Assembly: GCF_004791165.1 (NCBI RefSeq)
Contig: NZ_SRUZ01000001.1
Location: forward strand, 602,382-666,381
From: Mesorhizobium sp. M8A.F.Ca.ET.218.01.1.1
GTDB taxonomy: Bacteria > Pseudomonadota > Alphaproteobacteria > Rhizobiales > Rhizobiaceae
Length of the DNA stretch: 64,000 bases
Direction of reading: 5' to 3'
Below are positions 26,308 through 35,543 of this stretch, piece after piece (position 1 is the stretch's first letter; every line of letters starts with the position of its first letter). The notes beneath the pieces are model-generated. The model searched no databases and was not told the DNA's origin. It worked only from the letters and a program-made list of their open reading frames with translations. The translations under genes were made by a program, and so were the position numbers.

Positions 26308-26473
26308 TTTCCACGTGCCCTGGCCGAGAACGGGTATGGCCTCGCCGCAGGTAGCGTGGTGGTTCTGACGCTCGATTCCATGGCATGGCTCCGTCGGTAC
26401 TCGATCGCATCGAGGCCTCGACGAGACTCCGCAAGGAGTTCTCGCCGGACCCTACTTAGCGATGCCGGGAAGC

Positions 26474-26866
26474 TTACTTCACCGGATGGGCGGCGAGCCA
26501 GTCCTGCATCTGCTTGATTTCGGCTTCCTGCGCGGCGATGACGCCTTCGGCGAGTTTGCGGATTTCCGGATCCTTGCCGTTGGCCAGCTCGACCTTGGCC
26601 ATTTCGATCGCGCCTTGATGATGCGGAATCATGCCGCGGACAAAATCGACGTCGGCGTTGCCGGTATATTGCGAGGCCATCATGTCGGTATGCATCTTGT
26701 CCATCGCCGCCTTGTAGCCCGCCGTCGAAGGGCTTTCCGCCCCCATGGCCATGGCGCCCATGTCGTGCTTCATCTCCTCGCTCTGCGCCGGCACGCTTTC
26801 GAGGAAGACGGCAAGCAGCATTCCGGCCGCCATCAGCAGCAGCACGAGTTTTTTAGCCAAGGTCAT
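26474..26866 (-). CDS. DUF305 family copper-associated protein
   Basis: The 130-residue protein has an N-terminal hydrophobic segment (MTLAKKLVLLLMAAGMLLAV) that could be a signal anchor. The exported part is rich in Met and His (EMKHDMGAMAMG, DKMHTDMM, GMIPHHQGAIEMA). The GMIPHHQGAI motif defines DUF305, a family that includes the periplasmic copper-binding CopM. It lies 43 bases downstream of the copper ATPase gene on the same strand and is probably expressed from the CueR-type promoter at 29449-29479. Confidence 0.88.
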   Translation of the reverse strand: MTLAKKLVLLLMAAGMLLAVFLESVPAQSEEMKHDMGAMAMGAESPSTAGYKAAMDKMHTDMMASQYTGNADVDFVRGMIPHHQGAIEMAKVELANGKDPEIRKLAEGVIAAQEAEIKQMQDWLAAHPVK

Positions 26867-26909
26867 TCATGGTCTCCTGTTGGTTGGATTTCGTATCTGG
26901 GGGTTAATC

Positions 26910-29414
26910 TCAGAGTTTCAACGTTCTGAGCCGCAATGCGTTCGCGATCACCGAGACGGAGGACAGGCTCATCGCCGCCGCCGCCAGCATCGGCGACAGA
27001 AGCGTGCCGGTAAGCGGATAGAGCACGCCGGCCGCGACCGGCACGCCAAGCACATTGTAAAGGAAGGCGAAGAACAGGTTCTGCCGGATGTTGCCGATGG
27101 TCGCCCGGGCCAGGGTGCGGGCGCGGACGATGCCGTTTAGGTCGCCCTTGACCAAGGTGATGCCGGCGCTTTCGACGGCGACATCGGCGCCGGTTCCCAT
27201 GGCGATGCCGACATCGGCGGCGGCAAGCGCCGGCGCATCGTTGACGCCGTCGCCGGCCATGGCGACGCCGGCACCCCTGCCGCGCAGTTCGTCGACGAGC
27301 GCTGCCTTCTGTTCCGGCAATAGACCTGCCCGAACCTCGTCGATGCCGAGACGTCCGGCGATCGCCTTGGCCGTGCGCTCATTGTCGCCGGTCGCCATGA
27401 TGATCCTCAGCCCACTGTCATGCAGCGCCCTGATCGCCTCCGCCGTGGTCGCCTTGACCGGATCGGCGACGGCGACGATGCCGGCCAGCTTGCCGTCGAC
27501 AGCGACGAACATCGCCGTCTTGCCATCGCCCTGCAATGCTTCCACGCGGCCCAGGATTGCGGAAACGTCGATGGCGAGATCGGCCATCATCGCGGCATTG
27601 CCGAGCGCGACCTTCTTGCCCGACACCGTGCCGGAAACGCCCTTGCCGGTAACCGCCTCGAAGCTGCTGGCCTCGGCGATCTTCACGCCGCGCTGGCCCG
27701 CCCCATCGACGATGGCCTCGGCCAGCGGATGCTCCGACCCCTTTTCCAGGGTCGCGGCGTACACCAGCAATTCGTCCTCGGAAAAGCCCGCGGCCGCGAC
27801 GACGTCGGTCAGTTTCGGCCGGCCCTCGGTCAGCGTGCCGGTCTTGTCGACGATCAACGTGTCGACGGCGGCGAAGCGTTCGAGCGCGGCCGCTTCCTTG
27901 ATCAGCACGCCGGCATGCGCGCCGCGCCCGGTGGCGGTCATTATCGACATCGGCGTGGCGAGGCCCAGCGCACAGGGACAAGCGATGATCAGCACCGAAA
28001 CCGCCGAGACGATGGCAAAGATCAGACTGGGCTCGGGGCCGAAGATCGCCCAGGCGATGAACGCGGCGACGGCGACCAGGACGACGGCCGGCACAAAGTA
28101 GAAGGAAACGCGGTCGGCCAGGCCTTGGATCGGGGCGCGCGAGCGCTGTGCCTTGGCGACGAGTTCGACGATGCGCGACAGCGTCGTCTCGGCGCCGATC
28201 CGCTCGGCGCGCATGATCAGCGAGCCGTTCTTGTTGAGCGTGCCGCCGGTCAAGGCGTCGCCTTCGGCCTTCTCGACCGGCAAGGGTTCGCCCGTGATCA
28301 TCGATTCGTCGATGGAGGAGCGGCCTTCCAGCACCGTGCCGTCGACCGGGACAGCATCGCCGGGACGGATGCGCAGGCGATCGCCGGCCTTGACGTCGTC
28401 CAGCGCTACATCGGTCTCGGCGCCGTCCTCGGCGATCCGCCGCGCGGTCTTCGGCGCGAGATCAAGCAGGGCGCGGATCGCCGATCCGGTCTTTTCGCGG
28501 GCGCGCAGTTCCAGCACCTGGCCGAGGAAGACCAGCGCGACGATGACGGCGGCTGCCTCGAAATAGACCGGCACCGTACCGCCATGGCCGCGGAACTGGT
28601 GCGGAAAGATGTCTGGAAAAAACGTGGCGACGACGCTGTAGACATAGGCGGCGCCGACGCCGAGCGAGATCAGCGTCCACATGTTGGGGCTGCGGTTGAG
28701 GATCGAGTCCCAGCCGCGATGGAAGAACGGGAAGGCAGCCCAGAGCACCACAGGGCTCGCCAGGACCAGTTCGATCCAGACCTTTGCGCGATCCTCGACC
28801 AGGCCCTCCAGCGACAGGCCGACCATCGGCGCCATGGCGACGACCAGCAGCGGGACCGACAGCACCGCGCTCACCCAGAGCCTTCTCGTGAAATCGACCA
28901 GTTCGGGATTTGGCCCTTCATCGCCTGTCGGCACGCCCATGGGCTCGAGCGCCATGCCGCAGATCGGGCAGGAGCCGGGCTTGTCACGGATGATCTCGGG
29001 ATGCATGGGACAGGTGTATTGCGTGCCCTTGGGCATCGGCGCCGGTGCCGGCCTGTCGCCGAGATAGGTCTGTGGCGCCGCCTCGAATTTCGCCTTGCAG
29101 CCGGCGGAACAGAAGTAGAAACCTTGGCCTTCATGGCGGACGAAATGTTTCGCCGTCGAGCGGTCGACGCTCATGCCGCAGACAGGGTCGGTGGCCGTCA
29201 GGTAGCTTTCCGGCTCGGACTGGAACTTCGAACGGCAGTGCTCGCTGCAGAAATGATAGAGGCGGCCGCCATGCTCTGATGTCGGCTTGCCGGCGGCCGG
29301 ATCCACGGTCATGCCGCAGACCGGGTCGCGCGGCACCGCATTCGCGGCGCCTTTGGGCGCGCAACAGCCGCCATGCGAGCCATGCGTGTGATGATGGTGA
29401 TCTGAATGCGTCAT
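26910..29414 (-). CDS. copA: Copper-exporting P1B-type ATPase with YHS/TRASH and CPMHPE domains
   Basis: The 834-residue inner-membrane pump exports Cu(I). The N-terminus has a His-rich start (SDHHHHTHGSHGGCC), two YHS/TRASH-type zinc-ribbon-like domains (DPVCGMTVD with HFCSEHC; DPVCGMSVD with YFCSAGC) and a heavy-metal-binding CPMHPEI...CPICGM domain, but no GMTCxxC ferredoxin-like domain. The membrane CPC motif is at 479-481 and the phosphorylated Asp of DKTGTLT at about 523. HP and GDGVND motifs follow. It heads an operon with the DUF305 gene. Its promoter carries a CueR-like palindrome. Confidence 0.95.
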   Translation of the reverse strand: MTHSDHHHHTHGSHGGCCAPKGAANAVPRDPVCGMTVDPAAGKPTSEHGGRLYHFCSEHCRSKFQSEPESYLTATDPVCGMSVDRSTAKHFVRHEGQGFYFCSAGCKAKFEAAPQTYLGDRPAPAPMPKGTQYTCPMHPEIIRDKPGSCPICGMALEPMGVPTGDEGPNPELVDFTRRLWVSAVLSVPLLVVAMAPMVGLSLEGLVEDRAKVWIELVLASPVVLWAAFPFFHRGWDSILNRSPNMWTLISLGVGAAYVYSVVATFFPDIFPHQFRGHGGTVPVYFEAAAVIVALVFLGQVLELRAREKTGSAIRALLDLAPKTARRIAEDGAETDVALDDVKAGDRLRIRPGDAVPVDGTVLEGRSSIDESMITGEPLPVEKAEGDALTGGTLNKNGSLIMRAERIGAETTLSRIVELVAKAQRSRAPIQGLADRVSFYFVPAVVLVAVAAFIAWAIFGPEPSLIFAIVSAVSVLIIACPCALGLATPMSIMTATGRGAHAGVLIKEAAALERFAAVDTLIVDKTGTLTEGRPKLTDVVAAAGFSEDELLVYAATLEKGSEHPLAEAIVDGAGQRGVKIAEASSFEAVTGKGVSGTVSGKKVALGNAAMMADLAIDVSAILGRVEALQGDGKTAMFVAVDGKLAGIVAVADPVKATTAEAIRALHDSGLRIIMATGDNERTAKAIAGRLGIDEVRAGLLPEQKAALVDELRGRGAGVAMAGDGVNDAPALAAADVGIAMGTGADVAVESAGITLVKGDLNGIVRARTLARATIGNIRQNLFFAFLYNVLGVPVAAGVLYPLTGTLLSPMLAAAAMSLSSVSVIANALRLRTLKL

Positions 29415-29448
29415 TTCGAAAATGCCTTGATGTCACTGCTTCGAGGTC

Positions 29449-29479
29449 GAGGTAGTGCTTCCAGTAACTGGAAGGTCAA
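29449..29479 (-). promoter_or_regulatory. CueR-type (MerR-family) promoter of the copper operon
   Basis: On the minus strand a -35 box TTGACC (29479-29474) is followed by the perfect palindrome CTTCCAGTAACTGGAAG (29458-29474) and a weak -10 such as TACCTC (29454-29449). This leaves a 19-base spacer. An overlong spacer filled by a CTTCC/GGAAG dyad is the signature of promoters untwisted by CueR/HmrR. The ATG of the ATPase is 35 bases downstream. A cueR gene is present at 40857-41366. Confidence 0.85.
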
Positions 29480-29616
29480 GGGCTGTTTTGATTTTCCGAT
29501 TCGGGCGCCGTGAAATCGATCGAACACCCCCTGCGCAAAGGTACATCTCGTGCTAAAACTTTGCTTGCTAATATTACTCGCCGCATCACGTTCATCTCGC
29601 TAGATTTCGGTCGACA

Positions 29617-30429
29617 ATGAAGTGCCTGGTCATAAACCTCGATCGGTCCTCGGACCGACTTGCCCATATGAGAGCAGAATTCGGCCGTATCGGCGTCGCG
29701 TTCGAGCGCGTCGTGGCGGTCGACGGACACAGCCATCCCGAACTCGAACAGCAACCTCAGCATCCAATGTATGGACCCCGGCAACTATCGAGCAGCGAAA
29801 TCGCCTGCCTGCACAGCCATCGTGCCTGCTGGTCGATCCTGGCGCGGGGCGAGGCGCGCTACGGCGCCATCTTCGAGGACGACGTGGTCTTTTCCGCGAA
29901 TGCCAGTTGTTTGCTTGCCGACTGCGGCTGGATCCCGGCCGACGCCGACATCGTCAAGCTGGAGACGTACTTCAGCAAGACCATAATCCAGCGGATGAGC
30001 ATTTCCGCCGGTCATGGTTTTTCCGTGTCAAGGCTCTGCAAGTTCCATCCGGGAACCGGGGGCTACATCATCTCCAGGCAGGCCGCGCGCGATCTTCTCG
30101 AGGCGACCGAAAGGATCAACCTGACCGCCGATGACCTGATCTTCAACCCGGCGTTCGCGACATGGTCGAGCAACGCGATCTACCAACTTGTCCCGGCACT
30201 GTGCGCACAGGATCAAGTCCTCGGCGACAGGGCGCTGGGGATGCCAAGCCTGCTCGACCACGGACGCGAATGCAAATGGCTCGCCAGCGGCTTGATGACA
30301 AAACGCCGGCGGCCGATGACCGAGAAGATCAGGATCGAGATCGGGCGGGTCGTGGAATGGATCGTCGATTTCTGCAAGTTGCGGCGACGGACCGTCATCC
30401 CTCTCGCTTCGCCGGGGCCAAGGGATTAA
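29617..30429 (+). CDS. Glycosyltransferase family 25 protein, copy 1
   Basis: The 270-residue protein starts MKCLVINLDRSSDRL, the N-terminal GT25 motif (NLDRS-x-R). It contains SSEIACLHSHRACW (about residues 64-77) and the acidic YGAIFEDDVVFS, where the EDD probably binds the metal and nucleotide sugar. GTGGYIISRQAARDLL follows. GT25 enzymes are usually galactosyl- or glucosyltransferases modifying LPS oligosaccharide. It is the first of three tandem paralogues and is divergent from the copper operon. The substrate is unknown. Confidence 0.88.
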   Translation: MKCLVINLDRSSDRLAHMRAEFGRIGVAFERVVAVDGHSHPELEQQPQHPMYGPRQLSSSEIACLHSHRACWSILARGEARYGAIFEDDVVFSANASCLLADCGWIPADADIVKLETYFSKTIIQRMSISAGHGFSVSRLCKFHPGTGGYIISRQAARDLLEATERINLTADDLIFNPAFATWSSNAIYQLVPALCAQDQVLGDRALGMPSLLDHGRECKWLASGLMTKRRRPMTEKIRIEIGRVVEWIVDFCKLRRRTVIPLASPGPRD

Positions 30430-30746
30430 CCAGGCTTCTCCGGGACCCACTCACAGCGCCGCCGAAACCGGGCGTAAATGCCGCCACAGGGCAGCTCCAC
30501 CCAGCTCGCCAAGATGCTGTCGAGCAACCGAATCGAATTCCGTTTCGCGTCCGATGTCACGAAATAGAAACCCTGTCCTGCGTCCAGAAACGGGTCATCG
30601 ATCTAGTAACCGGAAGCTCAAGAGCCGCTTCGTCGCTGCTCGTTGCATTGCTCCTTCGGGATTCCTGACGAAATAATCATGCGACCGGGCACCATCTGTG
30701 CTAGAGGGCGGCGACAGTCTCCTGGAAGTATAGATTTTATCCGAAA
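30430..30746. other. Gap between GT25 copies 1 and 2 (317 bases)
   Basis: No gene is seen. The segment from about 30604 to the next start resembles the region upstream of copy 1: AGTAACCGGAAGCTCAAGAGC at 30605-30625 matches AGTAACTGGAAGGTCAAGGGC at 29463-29483 except at four positions. A shared GTGCTAGA-like block lies at 30698. It therefore looks like a duplicated upstream region that has drifted. Confidence 0.5.
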
Positions 30747-31550
30747 ATGAAGTACCTGGTCATCAATCTCGATCGATCCCCGGATCGACTTGCCCATATC
30801 ACCGCCGAGTTTGCCCGCATCGGCATCGCGTTCGAGCGCGTCGCGGCGGTCGATGCAAGACAACATCCCGACCTGGTGCTGCAGCCCCAGCATGCCCGGT
30901 ACGCCGAGCGACGCCTATTCGGCAGCGAGATCGCTTGCCTGCACAGTCACCGCGCCTGCTGGACCATCATTGCGCGGGACGACGCGCCCTACGGCGCCGT
31001 GTTCGAGGACGACATTGTGTTTTCCGCGAAAGCCGGTGTGCTGCTTGCCGATACGGGCTGGGTTCCGGCCGACGCCGATATCGTCAAGCTGGAGACATTC
31101 TTCCACAGAACGGTCATCCATCGGGCCGGCATCTCCGTCGGCCCGGGATTTTCCGTGTCCAGGCTGCGCAAGAACCACATAGGATCCGGAGGCTACCTGC
31201 TTTCCAGGCAAGCGGCCCGCGCCCTTCTGCGGGCAAGCGCGGAGGTCAACGTGGCGGTGGACAGCCTCATCTTCGACCCCGCATTCGCAACGGCAGCAGG
31301 CAAGACGATCTACCAGCTTGTTCCCGCGCTCTGCGCGCAGGACCAGTTCCTGCGCAACAGATTGCCAAGCCTGCTCCATCAGGAACGGCAAGCCGAGTGG
31401 ACCGCGAGCGGGCAGGCCGAAAAACGCCGAAGGCCATTGTCGAAAAAGGTAGCGGTGGAGACCAGGCGGGTCGCCGAGTGGATCCTCGACTACTGCCAGT
31501 TGCGGCGACACGCGGTTATCCCGCTCGATCCGCCCGAAGCCGGACGTTAG
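30747..31550 (+). CDS. Glycosyltransferase family 25 protein, copy 2
   Basis: The 267-residue protein is colinear with copy 1 from end to end. It has MKYLVINLDRSPDRL at the start, GSEIACLHSHRACW, YGAVFEDDIVFS, GSGGYLLSRQAARALL and the PALCAQDQF segment. All GT25 hallmarks, including the acidic EDD triplet, are intact, so the copy is probably functional. The C-terminal tail diverges most among copies. It probably has its own promoter, since 317 bases separate it from copy 1. Confidence 0.88.
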   Translation: MKYLVINLDRSPDRLAHITAEFARIGIAFERVAAVDARQHPDLVLQPQHARYAERRLFGSEIACLHSHRACWTIIARDDAPYGAVFEDDIVFSAKAGVLLADTGWVPADADIVKLETFFHRTVIHRAGISVGPGFSVSRLRKNHIGSGGYLLSRQAARALLRASAEVNVAVDSLIFDPAFATAAGKTIYQLVPALCAQDQFLRNRLPSLLHQERQAEWTASGQAEKRRRPLSKKVAVETRRVAEWILDYCQLRRHAVIPLDPPEAGR

Positions 31551-31809
31551 ATCTCTTGCCGCTACCGCCGGCGTGCCCGTGCCCACGCCGCGAAAGCAGG
31601 AGGCAGGCCTTTCGGTGCCCGTGTCGAAATTCCTGCTGAAGCTCGCCAGGATTGATCTCTGACGCTGCTTCGAATGAAGGCTCACGCCCTGTTTTAGCCG
31701 CGCTCATTTCGTCGCACCGCAAATTAGCCCCAGAAATGATCAGCAATCCCTAGACCTTCACGTGCTAGACGGCTCTGGCGATCCGCTGAAGGTAAAGCCT
31801 GCGTGCGAT

Positions 31810-32607
31810 ATGAAGTGCCTTGTCATCAATCTCGATCGTTCTCCCGAGCGGCTTGCCCATATGACCGCCGAATTTGCCCGCATCGGCATCGGGTTTGAGC
31901 GAGTCGCCGGGATCGATGCCAGGCAACATCCCGACCTGGTGCTGCAGCCGCAGCACGCGATACACGCCATCCGGCCTCTTTCCGGCAGCGAGATCGCCTG
32001 CCTGCACAGCCATCGCGCCTGCTGGACGATCATTGCCAAGGGCGACGCCCCGTACGGTGTTGTGTTCGAGGACGACATGGTCTTCTCTGGCAAAGCCGGT
32101 GCATTGCTTGGCGATACGAGTTGGGTGCCAGCAGACGCGGACGTCGTGAAGCTCGAGACGTTCTTTTCCAGAACCGTCATTCAAAGGAGAAGGACTTCCG
32201 CCAGGAACGGTTTTTCCATGGTCCGGCTCCGCAAGGGCCATCCCGGGGCCGGGGGTTATCTCCTCTCGCGGCAAACCGCATGCGACTTCCTGGAAGCAAC
32301 GGCGCAGGTCAACATAGCTGTCGATGATCTCATCTTCGACCCCACTATCTCAGCCGGCAAGACTGTCTACCAACTCGTTCCAGCGCTCTGCGCGCAGGAC
32401 CAGTTCATTGGCGACGGGCTGCCAAGCCTGCTTGCCCCGGAACGGGACGCCGCGCGGACCGCGAGTGGACTTATGACAAAGCACAGGAAGCCGACAACCG
32501 CGAGAATCAGCAGGGAAGCCGGGCGGGCAGCGCGGCGGATCACCGATTTCTTTAAGCTGCGGCGGCGGATTGTCGTCCCGCTCGCTCCAGTCGAGGCAAA
32601 CGACTAG
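31810..32607 (+). CDS. Glycosyltransferase family 25 protein, copy 3
   Basis: The preferred start at 31810 (MKCLVINLDRSPERL) aligns with the starts of copies 1 and 2; an in-frame start at 31762 would add 16 unconserved residues. The 265-residue product has GSEIACLHSHRACW, YGVVFEDDMVFS, GAGGYLLSRQTACDFL and PALCAQDQF. It is closer to copy 2 in the N-terminal half (shared TAEFARIGI and ARQHPDLVLQPQH segments), suggesting copies 2 and 3 arose last. It ends 88 bases before glnD. Confidence 0.88.
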   Translation: MKCLVINLDRSPERLAHMTAEFARIGIGFERVAGIDARQHPDLVLQPQHAIHAIRPLSGSEIACLHSHRACWTIIAKGDAPYGVVFEDDMVFSGKAGALLGDTSWVPADADVVKLETFFSRTVIQRRRTSARNGFSMVRLRKGHPGAGGYLLSRQTACDFLEATAQVNIAVDDLIFDPTISAGKTVYQLVPALCAQDQFIGDGLPSLLAPERDAARTASGLMTKHRKPTTARISREAGRAARRITDFFKLRRRIVVPLAPVEAND

Positions 32608-32695
32608 AGCGTTTGCCGGATTGACAGCAGGCCATACCCAGCGCCGAGAAAACACGCTATAGACGCCGCCCAAAAGGCAAGGCCGACCGGTATCC

Positions 32696-35497
32696 ATGGC
32701 GAAAATCTCCCTGAAGCTCGATGAACTGATCGACGGCGACGCTTTGCGCCGCGAGATGACGGCGCTGACCGCGGCCAGCGCCGGCGACGGTTCCAGCCAG
32801 GCCATCCGTGCCGCCGTTCTTCAGCTTCTCAAGGGGCGCCTCGCCGAGGGCCGCAAGACAGCCGAGGCCATGCTGATGCAAGATGGCGGCGGCAACGCCT
32901 GCGCCGAACGGCTGTCGCACCTGATGGACGAACTGATCCGGGCGCTCTACGATTTTGCCGCGACGCATGTCTACCGGGTGAAGAACCGGTCCTCGGCCGA
33001 ACGCATGGCGGTCGTTGCCGTCGGCGGCTATGGCCGCGGCACGCTGGCGCCGGGATCCGACATCGACCTGTTGTTCCTGCTGCCCTACAAGCAGACGCCG
33101 TGGGGCGAACAAACGGTCGAGTACATGCTCTACATGCTGTGGGACATGGGGCTGAAGGTCGGCCATGCCACCCGCAACATCGATGAGTGCCTCAGGCTGT
33201 CGCGCACCGACATCACCATCCGCACCTCGATCCTGGAGGCGCGATTCCTGTGGGGCGAACGCAAGCTCTATGATGAGCTGATGCTGCGCTTCGACCACGA
33301 GGTGGTGCGCACGACCGGCCCGGAATATGTGCAGGCCAAGCTCGCCGAACGCGACGAGCGCCATGCCAAGGCCGGCGAAAGCCGCTATCTGGTCGAGCCC
33401 AACGTCAAGGACGGCAAGGGTGGGTTGCGCGATCTGCAGACGCTGTTCTGGATCGGCAAGTATTTTTACCGCGTGCGCACCGGCGAGGAACTGGTCGAGA
33501 AAGGCGTCTTCACCGAGGCCGAGTATCGCGAGTTCCAGAAGGCCGAGGATTTCCTGTGGGCGGTGCGGTGCCACATGCATTTCCTCACCGGGAAGGCCGA
33601 GGAGCGGCTGCATTTCGACATCCAGCGCGAGATCGCCGAACGGCTCGGCTATACGACCCATCCCGGCCTGTCGGCGGTCGAACGCTTCATGAAGCACTAT
33701 TTCCTCGTTGCCAAGGATGTCGGCGACCTGACCCGCATCTTCTGCGCCGCGCTGGAAGAGGAGCAGGCCAAGCACGTTCCCGGCTTCAACCGCATCTTCC
33801 TGACCTTCCAGCGCCGCAAGCGCAAGCTGGCCGGGACGTCAGACTTCATCGTCGACAACCATCGCATCAACATCGCCGACGACCAGGTGTTCGAGCGCGA
33901 TCCGGTCAATCTTCTCAGGCTGTTCTGGTTCGCCGACAAGCACGGGCTGGAATTCCATCCCGATGCGCTGAAACTGCTCACCCGTTCGCTCGGCCTGGTC
34001 AACAAGTCGCTCAGGCGCGACGAGGAAGCCAACCGGCTGTTTCTCGACATATTGACCTCGGACCGCAACGCCGAACTCAACCTGCGGCGCATGAACGAGG
34101 CGGGGCTGCTGGGCCGGCTGATCCCGGATTTCGGCAAGATCGTCGCCATGATGCAGTTCTCGATGTACCACCACTACACGGTCGACGAGCACCTGATCCG
34201 CTGCATCGGCGTGCTGGCCGAGATCGAGCGCGGCGATGGCGAGAAGGTGCATCCGCTGTCGCATTCGCTGATGCCGGGCCTGAAGAAGAGCCGCGAGGCG
34301 CTTTATGTCGCCGTGCTGCTGCACGACATCGCCAAGGGCAGGCCTGAAGACCATTCCGAGGCCGGCGCCAGGATCGCAAGGCGGATCTGCCCGCATATGG
34401 GGCTTTCGCCGGCCGATACGGAAACCGTCGCCTGGCTGGTCGAGAACCACCTCGTCATGTCGATGACGGCGCAGACCCGCGACCTCAACGATCGCAAGAC
34501 GATCGAGGACTTCGCCTCGATCGTGCAGTCGGTCGAGCGGCTGAAGATGCTGTTGATCCTAACCGTCTGCGACATCCGGGGCGTCGGACCGGGCGTGTGG
34601 AACGGCTGGAAGGGCCAGTTGCTGCGTACGCTCTACTACGAGACCGAACTGCTGCTGACCGGCGGCTTTTCGGAAGTCTCGCGCGCCCAGCGCACGGCGG
34701 CGGCACGCGAACGCCTGGCGGAGGCGCTCGCCGACTGGCCCGACAAGGCGCGCAAGCGCTATGTCGGACTGCATTATGAAAACTACCTGCTGACCGTGGA
34801 CCTGCCGGACCAGCTTCGCCACGCCGAATTCATCCGCGAGGCGGACGCGGCGGGCAACAAGCTCGCCACCATGGTCAAGACCCACCAGTTCGAGGCGGTG
34901 ACCGAAATCACCGTGCTGGCGCAGGACCATCCCCGTCTTCTCTCGGTCATTGCCGGGGCATGCGCCGGCGCCGGCGGCAACATCGTCGACGCGCAGATCT
35001 TCACCACGTCGGACGGCCGCGCGCTGGACACGATCCTGATATCGAGGGAGTTCGACCGCGACGAGGACGAGCGCCGGCGCGCCGAGCGCGTCGGCAAGCT
35101 GATCGAGGACGTGCTGTCGGGCAAGAGCTGGCTGCCGGAAATGATCGAGAAACGGACCAAGCCAAGGCGCGGATCCAAGGTGTTCAAGATCCCGCCGCGC
35201 GCCGAAATCCGCAACGCGTTGTCGAACCGGTTTTCGGTCATCGAGGTCGAGGGGCTCGACCGGCCCGGCCTGCTGTCGGAAATCACCGGGACGCTGTCCG
35301 ACCTGTCGCTCGACATCGCCTCGGCGCACATCACCACTTTCGGCGAGAAGGTCATCGACACCTTCTATGTCACCGACCTCACCGGCCAGAAGATCGACAG
35401 CCCGGCCCGCATCGCCACCATTCGCAACAGATTGATAGCGACGCTCGAAGGCGCGGCACTCGAACGCGGCGGCAAGGCCAGGGCAGCCGCCGAGTGA
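32696..35497 (+). CDS. glnD: Bifunctional [PII] uridylyltransferase / uridylyl-removing enzyme
   Basis: GlnD senses glutamine and uridylylates or deuridylylates PII proteins, controlling nitrogen assimilation. The 933-residue product has the expected order of domains. The nucleotidyltransferase motif [16 protein letters not shown] is at 110-125, with the two catalytic Asp residues. The HD hydrolase motif HDIAKG (His543, Asp544) follows. Two C-terminal ACT domains start near residues 738 and 850 ([14 protein letters not shown] and [15 protein letters not shown]). It is followed closely by murJ, a gene order common in rhizobia. Confidence 0.97.
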   Translation: MAKISLKLDELIDGDALRREMTALTAASAGDGSSQAIRAAVLQLLKGRLAEGRKTAEAMLMQDGGGNACAERLSHLMDELIRALYDFAATHVYRVKNRSSAERMAVVAVGGYGRGTLAPGSDIDLLFLLPYKQTPWGEQTVEYMLYMLWDMGLKVGHATRNIDECLRLSRTDITIRTSILEARFLWGERKLYDELMLRFDHEVVRTTGPEYVQAKLAERDERHAKAGESRYLVEPNVKDGKGGLRDLQTLFWIGKYFYRVRTGEELVEKGVFTEAEYREFQKAEDFLWAVRCHMHFLTGKAEERLHFDIQREIAERLGYTTHPGLSAVERFMKHYFLVAKDVGDLTRIFCAALEEEQAKHVPGFNRIFLTFQRRKRKLAGTSDFIVDNHRINIADDQVFERDPVNLLRLFWFADKHGLEFHPDALKLLTRSLGLVNKSLRRDEEANRLFLDILTSDRNAELNLRRMNEAGLLGRLIPDFGKIVAMMQFSMYHHYTVDEHLIRCIGVLAEIERGDGEKVHPLSHSLMPGLKKSREALYVAVLLHDIAKGRPEDHSEAGARIARRICPHMGLSPADTETVAWLVENHLVMSMTAQTRDLNDRKTIEDFASIVQSVERLKMLLILTVCDIRGVGPGVWNGWKGQLLRTLYYETELLLTGGFSEVSRAQRTAAARERLAEALADWPDKARKRYVGLHYENYLLTVDLPDQLRHAEFIREADAAGNKLATMVKTHQFEAVTEITVLAQDHPRLLSVIAGACAGAGGNIVDAQIFTTSDGRALDTILISREFDRDEDERRRAERVGKLIEDVLSGKSWLPEMIEKRTKPRRGSKVFKIPPRAEIRNALSNRFSVIEVEGLDRPGLLSEITGTLSDLSLDIASAHITTFGEKVIDTFYVTDLTGQKIDSPARIATIRNRLIATLEGAALERGGKARAAAE

Positions 35498-35543
35498 CGG
35501 CCATCATCTCCTTCTTCCATTCCCACAGGCAGTCTGCGAACGC

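Noticed and set aside
27420..29279. Plus-strand frame of 619 codons opposite the copper ATPase
   Set aside because: Antisense shadow; the minus strand carries all P-type ATPase motifs.
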